From assembly GCA_944548615.1 (NCBI GenBank), contig OX155980.1:44552948-44616947 (forward strand): DNA of 64,000 nucleotides, read 5' to 3'. The position numbers and the translations under genes were made by a program. The first letter of the stretch is position 1. Every line of letters starts with the position of its first letter. Positions 23,693 to 35,608 of this stretch are shown here, piece by piece. The notes under the pieces are model-generated. The model did not search any database, was not told the DNA's origin, and worked only from the letters and a program-made list of their open reading frames with translations. The stretch comes from Micropterix aruncella (taxonomy: Eukaryota > Arthropoda > Insecta > Lepidoptera > Micropterigidae).

Positions 23693-26600
23693 GTAGGCAT
23701 CTGCTACTACATATATAAAGTTACCTAATATCAATATAAGAGTACGTGCTATCTTGTGCATACATACGAAGTGCCGAACAGAAGAAATAGATCTAATAAA
23801 TGATTTCTAATCCATTTACCTATGTCATACAAACCATGTAAAAATGCTATCACAAATTAAACTCTCCAAATATAAAATGAACAATTTAGCAGTATCGATG
23901 ATTTTCACCTAAATATCTTTTTATTTGCTTTCCAGATACGCAATATATGTACATAAGACAAAGCAAAACGAATAAATAAAATAAGAGCAAATGCATATCT
24001 TAACGCATTCTCGAACTTTAATAATCAAATCTCAATATCATGCCACTCATGCCACTCACGCCATACACATGTATGTATAAATACATACATACTCACATAC
24101 ACCCTTACACACACCCTCACAGATACAACTTCACACATACACTCACGCGCATACGCTTATACGCACACCCGCAATAAAACCTTAGTAAAATTATAGAGAG
24201 ATGAATTTAATATAATTTATTTAACTTTAATTTATTTTTATTCAGTTTCGTATTTTCAAAGTGACGTTGTATTTCTAATGTTTGTTTTTTATTTTGGTTC
24301 TTTACTGTGTAATTTAATGTGTAACTTCAAGGCAATGCATTTTTAAGTTCAATTTTAGAGATAATATCATTTTCAATTCAACATGCGGCTAATTTATTAG
24401 CCATAAGATATCGTACAATGCACCGCTATAGCATACTTTTTAATCGCCGTATGTACTGCTAGGAATAAATAAATATTATATAACTATATACTCGTACTAC
24501 GGTATAGTTTTTTAACTAATTGTGCCAATCCACACTAAGAAAAATATAACGCTGTAATACACGGAAATATTCATGTTTCAAAAGGGATTAGGTATATAAC
24601 ATGGACTGTGGTCCGTATGTATATAGTAACGGCGCGTAACGGTGTAGTTACCACGTCAGGGGCATGGTAACTACATCACACATTCCTTACGGAGTACAAA
24701 AAGATCGTGCTTTTACCATGACAGCATGTCATTACGTATGTAAGGTTGTAGTCAGTTAAACGAATCTTGTTAAAGCTACAATATACCGTTATTTTTGTAT
24801 TACCCATACAGAGCATGGTGAAATATATAATCGAGTAAAAAAGTATCAACAAAATTCCATGTAATTAAAAAAAAAGGCGATTGGAATATCATTATTCTGT
24901 ATAAAACCAAAATAACTAAACGGTAATGTAAGAAGATATAATATAATATTTTTCTCATTGCATTTTCGTAGTATTTATTACTATCACCTATGGAATTGTC
25001 CAACTATAGACTATTCCAAAGTTGATAACTCGAAACTCTGCCGCGCAATACAGACTGTCTAATATCGGAATATTAGTTGTTTGAGATATTATTTTATTAT
25101 GCAGGAACGTGATGAAAGTGCTAAATTGAAATGGCACCCTTTGACCTTTAAATATTCATAAAGCCCATTGTAAGTTACCGAATTAGCGATCGACGTCGCT
25201 CTTAAAGTTTTTGAAAACAAAGCCATGCTCGCGGATATCGACATGACTACGGGGCTCCCTGAAATGGCGACCTCGGAGCGGTGTTGCCACGAACATCTAA
25301 AAACGTCGAAAGCTATCTCGAAACTCACTGGATTGAGCAAGCATGGCATGCTAAATTTTAATTTGAAAATTAAATATCTTTATTATCTTTTGCTTACCTT
25401 TAATCCAAGTATAGTGTGTACTGATAATATGTATTTTCAATATTTTAACTCGTCGTTAGCCTGGCGGAAAAAAATAGCATAGTCGGCTGGTAGGTGTCAT
25501 ACCCCGATCGAAAAATACTTTAACATTTATGGTATTTGTGGAATGTTTAAATTATATATTTGCTATTATATTTTAATCATTAGAAAATGTATTATTAGAG
25601 AAAGTTTAAAAATACGAGTACATTATTTATAAGGCTTAACATAATACAAATTATTATACAAACAACAAACATACATAATCACATTATATGCGCTGTCGAC
25701 GCGCCGTCTGCGCGCACGCGTCACGACCCACCCAACGACAACGCCATGAGTTTCAGCTTCCGATCTTTTCTGCTTTTACCTCAGAATAATCCGTGATATA
25801 ACGATTTTTTTTCTTTTTACATTTGGACAGATTACCCGATTTGTCCAAAATCGATCATCGCAATCATGCCCACAATCGATAATTGTTGATATGTTTAGGT
25901 TTCACCATGCGTTTTAAGAAAGTTCCACTTTATAGAGATAGGAGATACAGATTTATATTTTACATCTCAGAACATGAGAGGAATCAATCCACGAACTATT
26001 TTAATTGCTTTTTAGACGTTCTAAGGCAGAGTGCTATTTTTCAATAGCAGGCAGACCGTTATAATTCACAGGTTGCTATTTTTGGATGATCTGAGGGGTA
26101 AGGTGTGAATTTTCAAACGTCATCTTCTATCGCTGTTCGTTTGAGAATCGAAACGGGAACTCGAAAGTATTAGAGAGATGAAGTCATCTTGTGTATGTTA
26201 TTTTCTCTATCGATTCAAAAATCAAGCCCTTACCAATATTTGACATTGAATGACTAAACATAATATATTATAATTATAAATACTTTATTGAGTAAAGAAT
26301 ACTAACTTTCACTTATGAATAAGTATTAAAATGTCTACTAGGTATATGACAAATCTAATACGACCAAGGGGTAATCGGGAATATGCCCTCCCGCAATAAA
26401 CGCAGATGAGAATCAGATGATATTGTCCTGCCTAAAGTACGCCTTAAGCAAACAAAAAAAGTCTTTTGGATATTTGAGCTTTAGGCTCTTTAACCAGATA
26501 CCACTCTTTTGAAATGCTTATTCAACAAAAGTTGCAATGACACATGCTTTCAAAGCTGGGGTTTTTTTTAACAATCCAATTTCTTTGAATGGGATTAATA

Positions 26601-26983
26601 TTATTATGTAACTTTCGGCAACCTCATTTTTGTTTTATTGTTTGATTTTATAATAATAAAACAAAAACATCATTTATAACAAAATAATACCTTTATGCAT
26701 TTAATATCTAATATGCAGATTACAATTTTTAACCAAACATACCTGACTATCTACATACGTTGTCTTTTTTTCGAATTTTATTTTGATACTTTTTATTATG
26801 TGATTATTTTTGTATTTAGAGATTAGACACCCTATGATGACTATTATTATTTTTATACTCTAAAATGACTATTAATATTTTTATGATAATTATATATTTT
26901 ATATGTACATGTAATCAGTTCTGTTATTTGAAATATGTTCGCCGTGTAAAGCCGATTTATGTCAACGCTACTGTCAAATGAAT
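23693..26983. other. Stretch with no gene seen; CA-rich tract at 24040-24175
   Basis: 24040-24175 is a degenerate CACTCA/ACACAC-type low-complexity tract. 24600-24760 has several GGTAACTAC/GTAGTTACC inverted words but no clean terminal repeat. Frames at 25089-25482 overlap on both strands and match nothing known to me. Confidence 0.45.
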
Positions 26984-28258
26984 ATGTCGCTGCCTTAGTA
27001 TAATAGTGACTCAACTCCAAAAACACGATTGTTCACAACGGCCCAAAAACGTTTTGCAAATCACTGGCGCTACCTTAAAATGCTCGTAACTTTTGTTGTA
27101 TAAAAGATCGTGACTTAAGTTTGTTTCAGTACATGAGAGATTAATGGTATAATTGAATACTTTTGTAATTTTTAAAAACATATGTATTTATCACTTCATA
27201 GAAAAAAAGGTTTGTTCTAATTTAGGTCACTTTAATTCTGAAATATTTTTATAAGCTGGCGACTCAAACCTTATAGTGTCATTATTTTTTTGAAATATTA
27301 TCAATATTAATTGACCTAATGCGAATTCAGTCCGTTTAATTTTAGAATAGTGGAAAAAATATGACATTAAACAATATGGGTCTTTCTTCTGAAATATTTT
27401 TAAATAATTTAGTTACAAATGAGTCAGTTTAAAATATTATCATGCTTTATTATCAATTTCTACACATCACTATCCGTATGAAATCACCAAGGTGAAATTA
27501 TAAATGTTATTTAGGAAATAATAAATGGTATGTATACAGAGAAACAGGTAAAAAGTTAGATTTAACTTTATTAACAATAGCAAATTTGACAAAGGTAATA
27601 ATAAAGCACTATGTTGCTATAATACAAATAAAATAGGTGAACAATAAAGTAACAAAAGAAAAGATTGTATATGGTTATCGACTACTCTATAACCACAATC
27701 AAACCATCCTAACTAACTTAACCATAGAAACAACTAACTTCGAGCTAAAGTTATTCAGTCTTTAAAAAATACTAAATAAACTTTTGTACTATTCTTAAAA
27801 TACTAAGTACTGGCATTTTAAGGTTAATATTACCAATAAAATTACCTATATCAAATAATGAGATCTACAAATATAAAATGTTTAGCGCCTTCTCCATTTA
27901 CCTTTTAATTGGTAAGGTATCTCAATAATCGTAAAAGATGATAGAACTTTATGAATATAATATTTGTTTGTTTTCATCTATATTTTGTCTATCTCTTAAT
28001 TTATCTTTTCCAAACTATTCTTTTTCTTCTATATGCGTTCCAAACTTATTTTTAAGTTTCTCTTTTTCCTCTTGACTGTAATTAACATACTGTGAGCATA
28101 GATCGCACTGATCCTTTTTAGGCTTATGAAATGAAGTGTTAAATTTTGTATTAAAAAATACGTGTGGCACTCGGAGACTGCCGCGGTAAAGCTATTGCAT
28201 AGCATTTTTAACAACTTATGCAATTATGATTATTTTTTTTTTCTGATATCAGATAACT

Positions 28259-28352
28259 GCGCTCTATCGGAAAACGTTGAAATTATTCCGAATCATTTGC
28301 GGCTGCGGAAGCAAATGATTCGGAATAATTTAAACGTCTCCCGATAGATCGC
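28259..28352. repeat. Strong hairpin inside the 4.5-kb transposon
   Basis: AAATTATTCCGAATCATTTGC (21 bases, 28280-28300) pairs perfectly with 28311-28331 across a 10-base loop. Outer blocks CTATCGG and CCGATAG extend the stem imperfectly to about 94 bases in all. It could be a nested small palindromic element or a structural subterminal signal. Confidence 0.85.
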
Positions 28353-28680
28353 GGCGCACGAATTTTATTCGATAAAGCAAAAAAAACGGATATTATTATT
28401 TTCTTTGACTATTCGAAAAAAATCTTAGATAAAAAGATAGATAATTAAATTATCTTTAAAATGGTGCAGGTTTCATAATAATACGCCAGATAGTATTTTC
28501 GTAGTAGTCGTTTTTGTGTTCGGTTAGACCTAATTTCACAAATTAATTACACTATGTAGTATAAACAAAATTTAAAATATTCAAAGCTAAGAATATTAGG
28601 AAAATGTTCTTGTTTAACATATATTTTTTTTAAATCATAAGCAGTACTCGTTTAGACGTAATTATCAGTTTAAAATTATT

Positions 28681-30695
28681 AATTTTCGTTTAGAAATTTC
28701 TTCATTCGGTCGCCGCGCTGGCCTAGGCCCGCGATAAAAGCTATGCAATAGCTTAAAACTTCATTAAATTTGTGATATTTTCCAGCTGGTCTATTTCTTT
28801 CCTTCTGAAATTTTTCGAAGTCCCTATAAATACTGGCTAATGCTCTTGATCCCTCAATGTACTCTTCTGATGTAGATGATCTGACATAATGTGCTTCAAC
28901 GCGAGGTATGGTATTTATATGATCAATCATATCTTGGATTATTTCTTCGTCTGTTTTTTTTATATAGCTCATGCTTTTCTCTGAAATCTTTCTGAAGGAA
29001 ACCACTTAAATCTGTTTTATCCTTGACTGTTGTTATGATTCCATCTGTTATATCCAGAGTATTTATGAAAAAGATTTTGCATACTCTTGTCTTCTTATTT
29101 TCAATATGAAACAAGAATGCTTGGTTTAAATTTCTTGGTTTTTCCACGTTTGAATATTTGTATTTGGGAACCACTTGAACAAGACAAAAGGCAATGAATA
29201 AACGTTGTAAGTTGATGTTACCCAAACCCCAAAATGTCTCAAATAACTGCAATCTTTGTGCGGCTACAATTTTGTCATTGCATTTTAGTCTGCATTTACT
29301 AGAACAAGGAGGCTTGACTTCACGAGCAAGAATTTCTTTATTTGAACTTACGTACTTGTGTCCCAAGTTTCTTTTTAATGTAGCTGAGTTTTGTTTCCAC
29401 TGTAAAGGGTGCCTAGAGCGTTTTCTTGATCTGATATGCTGCTCCATGCCATTTTCTCCATTCTCCTATACATTTGACGTTGCTGTTGAAGCGGGAAATC
29501 TTGACACCATGGAATCATTGTTTTTTTGATCTTCATGCATATCAGACTTGACCCTATCTGACGAGAAGCTGCTATTGGACGATGATAAACTGCTAGTCGA
29601 CGATGACGAACTGCTATTAGAATCACTAGCGGAAGATCTTCTGCTTCACTTAGGCTGCATCATCTGACTGCTATTGCCACAAAGTGTGTATGTCGGATCA
29701 TTGTCACTTAAATCCGCATCGCTCTCATCTGAATGGATGGGTGTGATCTCATAGTTTTTCCTCGACATATTTCGTGGTATTGATGCTGATGTGGATGGTA
29801 TATCGATATCGAATTGAAACGCTGTTTCTGACACATCCTGAACATAATAATTAATTAAATAAGTAACTAAACTACACATGCTATTATAATCAAGTATTAA
29901 AACAAATACAAAATTTAATCAATACCTTATAAGTAGCACAGACATGACTTATGTCGCTACGAGTATCAGGAAAGCACTGATTTTCATATTTGTTCAATTG
30001 AACATTCTTTAAAGGTGTTAACACCGCTGGATAGTTTTGAGAAGATCGTATTTCCTCCTGTAAATAAAATATTGTACATTTAAAGTGACTATCTCAATGG
30101 CAATAAATTGATTTAAAAATATTTTCATTAAGTACCTCGATATTTACTTGCAGGCAAGCCTTATTTGGAGCTGGGATGTTGAGAAACTCAGTGGATGGTA
30201 TTGGCACAATATTTCCTTGCATTGTTTGCGGAGACTGCACAGTCATATCTGATGCCTTCTTTAAAATAAGTTGTCATTAACAGAACATAATAACTTTAGA
30301 TAGAATTAAAGATATAATTAAGTATCAAGAACCCAGTTTTCTTCTTCGTTATTTTCCAGCCAATCTTCATTTTCATTTATAGTAAAACTTTCAGTTTGTC
30401 TTACTTCTTGACAAGGACACTAAAATAGGCCAACACTGTTAATTAAATATATTTAATCAAGTTTTATGTTCGTTAAGTTTGGCAATAAAATTTACTAAGA
30501 TTTGAGAAGTTAACAAATTATTATTGTAAAATAGAGTAGTAGGCACTTAATTTTATGGGGTCCAAAAATATCACATATTAACTAATATAAGTAGAATAAT
30601 ATTACGTAAACCTGATTTTCCTTGTCATAATTGATTTTTTCGGCATCTAAATTCTCAAAAAGTTTTTTTATGCTTGCATTCTTGATTCTTGACAT
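28681..30695 (-). pseudogene. Broken five-exon transposase-like gene
   Basis: Exons on the minus strand: 1, ATG at 30695 to 30612 (MSRIKNASIKKLFENL...); 2, 30419 to about 30333 (CPCQEVRQ...); 3, 30258-30136; 4, 30057-29926; 5, 29837-28681. Most junctions have good AG acceptors and GT donors, and the joins keep phase 0. The exon 2 donor (GG|GTTCTT) is weak. Exon 5 carries an acidic/Ser-rich run, then SRKRSRHPLQWKQN, CSSKCRLKCNDKI, FETFWGLGNINLQR, TRVCKIFFINTLDIT and INTIPRVEAHYVRS. These match a large insect/cnidarian family usually annotated as uncharacterised and regarded as transposase-derived. It is disabled by TGA at 29646, TAG at 29466 and a frameshift at an A8 run (28954-28961). Similarity ends after KYHKFNE, so the catalytic C-terminal half is gone. 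Confidence 0.8.
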
Positions 30696-31497
30696 TTTAT
30701 TCTTTTTCTATGATTTGTTGCCTAAAACAACCAAAAATATTAGCGAAAAAATATTCGCAGTAACAAAGGCCAGGGGAAAAAATAGTCCAATATAAATAAT
30801 TATAACTTTTAAAATGTGAATTTAATTTAATTTCATGTTGACACCCATTTGCAACTAATAAATCACCATGTTTTTCAGTATGAAATGGACTTAATTCATG
30901 TGAATACCTTATAAATTTGTATAACAGGGTACATAAAAGAGACTAATCATCAAATAGGCCTATGAATAATTCAAAATTTATAAATTAAACTTAATTATAA
31001 AAAGACCGAAAGCATAAAAGGACAATAACATAATACAGTTTATTTTTGATAAAGAGACAAAATTATGGTTAAATCTTCGATATTTATAATAAATGTTGTG
31101 TAATAAAGACACACTATAAGTTAAGTCATAAAATTTTCAAGCGTTTTTGTAATAGAAAGACCTAAACCAGAAGAAGGTTTTTATTTCTTAAAAAAATAAT
31201 CTTAACTCACCTTAAAATTTGGTAATAGACAGGCTTAACTCGAAATGCGCCAACGTTTGACGTGACCACGCTCGCTCGCTGCCGACACAAAACCGAATCA
31301 GTTTTTGTTACACTAACGTGACGTCCAAAATCAACCAGTGGGAAAGAGACCGAATCATCGTATTTTCTCTCTCTTTCATCGTACAACTACTTTACACAGA
31401 CCAATCGATAGAGGATGCTTTCAGGAGTCTATCTATCTATTAAACTGTGAAACGACCGATTTAGAGTTAGGTCCCTATTTTACTAAGGCAGCGATGT

Positions 31498-32985
31498 GTG
31501 TTTGATTATTTTTATATCAATATATTAATAGCGACCGACGAATTGCAATGTGAGATCACTAACTTTAAGTTATTATTCATGCTTTTACTGTATATTCTGA
31601 ATGACTAAATTGAATACTTATAGTTCACTTCTTATGTGGTGTTTAATTATTGTTTTTGTTAATTTATTAGCTTTCAGAATGATGATGTTATTGGCATGAT
31701 TATGGCAACACCACCCGGCAGGCTTCTAGGGCGGTAGCGCTTATTTCAAAATTCAGTCGTGCGCCCTACCTCTGGCGGGACGGTAGTTGAGGCGCCACCC
31801 TTCTGAGGCCACCACTCGCTTAAGTTTCGCGCGGCAATTTTCGAATAATATAATTCTTTCAGTTATATTCTACGTTACGCTATAAAGACTATGGTGATAT
31901 TTTACGATACTAATGTCGGTAAACCATAAAGTAAATGAATGTGGAATGCCGCTCAGGGGTAATTAAACCGTTAGACTAATTAATATCCGCAACTTGACAA
32001 CACCTTTGATATACCTACCTCATCGCCATAATTGGAAGCCAGAAACAAATACTGAACCTTTGTATTTAATTTAAAAAGGAAAGTATGCTCAAACATTTAT
32101 AAATCTTTAGTTATAAATAAAATTTTAAGCTAGCTGTTTACCAAAAATACTTTTGTAAATTAAATAAAATTATCGTAGAAGCATTCGGTCGAGCATCTGA
32201 CATACTCGAATGACAGTATTAGTTCGACGATATCAGCAATCAAATCGTTGATTTCCGGTATTTCGCCACATTCGTTTATTAGGGATTGCCACATAGGGCG
32301 ACATTAGGATCGCCACAAGGATTGCCACATTAGGGATTGCCACATATGGCTATTATTAAAGTTACTTGAAGCACATTTACCGCAAAGAATATATCTCATA
32401 AATTAATGTAAAATTAATAACGGAAATCGCTTATTTAAAACGCCACGTCCAACTTATACACTAAGGTGTCGCTAGTTAGTGGCGATGTATTGAATTGTCG
32501 CATATAATTTTAGCGCAATCTGGTAAAGTCTATTAACAGCTGTTAATAACGTCAGTCAACCCCCAGCAGACTCAGCGACTTTCTTCAAAAAGTTACGCAA
32601 AACAGTCGCTAAAGGCGCGCTTCAACGAAGCAATTCGGATCCACCCTTCCAAATAGCATCATAACGCGTCAACAAACAAGCGTTTGTGAATTTGGCACGC
32701 AAAACAGTCAAAAGCCACAAATTAGCGATTCGATGGCAAGTCAGTCATGTTGTCTATTTGATTTGGATATCGGGATAAGCCGTCCTAAATTTCTACATGG
32801 GCTGAAGAACGGCCAACCATCAATAAAAATTTTTTTGGACGTTTAGAGGCGACTGCAGACGGCAGATGTGTGGAAAAGCAATGCATTGATATTACACCAC
32901 GATAATAATTCATCCGACACACGTGTCGATGTACAATTGTACACGAATTTTCAACCAGAAACCCAATTATCTTCGATCATGTACT
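31498..32985. other. Stretch with no gene; short TTAGGGATTGCCACAT repeats
   Basis: A GC-richer patch lies at 31690-31840. TTAGGGATTGCCACATA appears at about 32280 and 32330, with partial copies between. ATTAACAGCTGTTAAT near 32532 is a 16-bp palindrome. No coding signal. Confidence 0.45.
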
Positions 32986-32989
32986 ATAT

Positions 32990-33466
32990 TCACCGTACGA
33001 GGGGTATCATTCACATTGGGCGTACCCGTCACCCAGGGAGTTATAACGGCATCAGATCGTTTGGTCTCCCATGGAGTGAGCGTGAAATACTTAGCGAGAG
33101 ACAATTCACTGTCTAACTACGCCACGGCCTGTAGAAGTCCAACGCCTTACATCGAGGCACTGTTAAGAGGACCCATCTGGCAAACCTTGCTCCCTTATTT
33201 CCAGATTTGGACGGACTTCTCCATAATCCAGTCTGGTTACAGATTCGATGTTGCTTGCGCGGCCTATACCTGGTGTTAGCTGTATTCAGTTCGAAATTTT
33301 TGCCGACCGAGGCGCCCTTTACTTGCCATTATCACACGGGATCGGCGGGTAAACGACATTAGGTAAGAAATACGTTTTTAACCTCCCCTACCCCGGTTAT
33401 TCACCGGAATGCACAGTCGACTGGCAAACACCGCACGATGCGCAAACCGCCCATTATCTCTCGAGG
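32990..33466 (+). repeat. GC-rich SINE-like repeat, copy c (diverged)
   Basis: Shares, with gaps, the order of the 15475-16120 element: GGGCGTACCCGTCACC, GGAGTGAGCGTGAA, CCAACGCCTTACA, GATGCGCAAACCG and GAGGTTTAGC. It is older than copies a and b. Its right edge abuts a different repeat at 33467. Confidence 0.6.
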
Positions 33467-33860
33467 TTTAGCTGGGGATTTAGTGCAACAGTTTGTATGG
33501 GAACCCTGCATTTTGTGATTAAAGGCTCATACTTGGCACAATTGTTCCTTAGGTGGTCCTGAGTGGATTTAAAGCGGGAGCCATCGGGGGCCACCCCGCG
33601 GGTGGCGGGGGTAGGGGGTGGGAGTTTGATTCCGCCGCGCGTCACTTTGAGCCCTATATATCTCGGACTATAGGTACTAGGGCAAGTTGGATGTCATTTT
33701 CGGGTAACTTAATGATAACAAATTCATTTTTGGAAGAAAAAAATACCAGTCCATAGAAAAAATATGAAATAATTGGTAACATCCAAAAATCATTCACATC
33801 TTTTTTTTACATATTCAAAGTTTACTATTTAACCATAAGAGTTATCGGTATTTAAAAATA
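33467..33860 (+). repeat. 390-bp interspersed repeat, plus copy of an inverted pair
   Basis: Runs from GCTGGGGATTTAGTGC through CCTGCATTTTGTGATTAAAG, GGCTCATACTTGGCACAATT, a G-rich block, TTTGATTCCGCCGCGCGTC and AAAAATATGAAATAATTGGT. It is nearly the same as the reverse complement of 35210-35600. The overlapping open frames (33454-33756) are not protein-like. Confidence 0.8.
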
Positions 33861-35209
33861 CGCGATTACGTGATACGTAACCACGATGAATGATGGTGCA
33901 TGTATCTGACACTGTCGCTCATGGCTTGACAAAAATTATGCTACTGACTGTGGATACTGACTTCGCAGACCAGCAGCAAAAGTGCAAATTACCACAATTA
34001 CACAGTTTGAGGAGCTGTGGGTGCACAAAGGTACTGGGAAACGCCACCAGTATCTCTCTGCTGTCATGGTATTGCGACTACCTAAGGTTAAAACTATAAT
34101 GTTTGTTTTATATTAAGTATAGATAGGATCTATTAAGTCTATAACATACATAACATTTACGTCGTGTCCAATTGGTGGCTAAAAACCGCTCTTGAACGTG
34201 GCAAAATATTTGTATTAGGGAGTCTAATTACTTCTTTAATCTTTACTTAACATACATATGAAGGTTGTTAAGAATTTAGCTATTAGATTGGAAAAATAGT
34301 ATCTCAGAAACTTTGGAACCTACTAAAAGCTATTTATTGTAAAATCTTATTACAAAATAAAATGAAAGCTTATTTATTAAAAGAGTTAATAATTTGAATG
34401 GGTACCTACTAAGAGTTACTCATCATACTAACTAAAATAGTCAGTAAAAAGTTAAATAATCAACATAGACGCCTAATAATTGAAAAAGTCAATAATTCGA
34501 GTAGGTTCGAAAACGTACTAAAAGTTTTTGATAGTAGGTAATATACAAAGTAGTCAGTAAAATGTTAAATAATAAGACTAAAGTTAATCTTATATTTAAA
34601 AGCTAAAAGTACAAATTCATCATCTAAATTGGTATAAAATTTGTAAAGTCTAGCCCATAAATTTTTCAGTTATAGGGCCACGAAGAGCGAGGCTGTTGCC
34701 CCTGTTTCACCTAAAATGAAATGAGAAATTTGAAAATGGGTATTCAAAAGAATAGCCTTTATTCAGTGTTTTAATAGTTTCTTCTAGCAATTAGGTAAGT
34801 ATGGGTAGGTATGTTCTTGTATCATATAAGTATACTACTAATTATTATTTTTTCAACGAAGTGGTAGGGATTGCAGACAAATTAATACTTAGGTATTTAA
34901 GGTATGTAAGCACAAATATCAGTTAGGTACGGTGTGTGAATGATGAATTATTTTTATTAAATAGAAAAACAATAATAATAATATAGTTATAATAATAATA
35001 ATAACGATTTTAATTCTTGTTTTTAACTCACTGGCCTATCGTAGAAACTAAATAATCCGATAAGTATTTATCTAACTTGGATCGATGCCCGTCTCTATGT
35101 AACGGAATTAATACGCCGGTCTGCCGTGCGATGAATTATATTTTTTTCACTCACATTTTGCAATACCAGTCAAATAAAAAGTATATGTCTGTAATTTAGA
35201 TAAATGTGG
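33861..35209. other. Spacer between inverted repeat copies; no gene
   Basis: AT-rich. TAGTCAGTAAAAAGTTAAATAA occurs near 34439, and a near copy about 112 bases later, so part of this may be a decayed tandem repeat. ATTTACGTCGTGTCCAATTG, then GCTAAAAACC, near 34157 is echoed at 48548. Confidence 0.45.
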
Positions 35210-35608
35210 CTTTCAGAATATATTTTTTGCATACCAATACCTCTTATGGTTAAAAATTAAACTTCATGTAAGTAAACAAAAGATGTCAACGATTTTTGGA
35301 TTTTACCAATTATTTCATATTTTTTCTATCGATAGGTATTTTTTTCTTCCCGAAATGAATTTCCCATTACTGAATTATCCGAAAATGATATCCTACTTCC
35401 CCTGGTACCTATAGTCTGAGAGATATAGGGCTCAAAGTGACGCGCGGCGGAATCAAATTTCCACCCCCTCCCCCGTCCACCCCCGGGGTGTTCGCCGATG
35501 GCTCCCGGTCTAAATCCACTCAGGACCACCTATGAACCAATTGTGCCAAGTATGAGCCTTTAATCACAAAATGCAGGGTACATCGCACTAAATCCCCAGC
35601 TAGTTTCC
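35210..35608 (-). repeat. 390-bp interspersed repeat, minus copy of the inverted pair
   Basis: Reverse complement of the 33467-33860 repeat at roughly 85-90% by eye. With a 1.35-kb spacer it could be two independent insertions or the arms of one larger foldback element. The family's ends were not otherwise defined in this window. Confidence 0.8.

Larger units (their letters stand above)
26988..31493 (-). mobile_element. 4.5-kb DNA transposon with terminal inverted repeats and ATGT duplication
   Basis: The left end reads CGCTGCCTTAGTATAATAG, then GACTCAACTC. The right end, reverse-complemented from 31493, reads CGCTGCCTTAGTAAAATAG, then GACCTAACTC. About 34 terminal bases align with five mismatches. 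ATGT precedes the left end (26984-26987) and follows the right end (31494-31497), a candidate 4-bp target duplication. If the ends start two bases later, a 2-bp CG duplication would also fit. The interior holds one minus-strand, five-exon transposase-like gene with its start near the right end, and a strong hairpin at 28259-28352. About 1.2 kb on the left is gene-free and AT-rich, and the gene's C-terminus is missing, so an internal deletion is likely. Confidence 0.8.
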
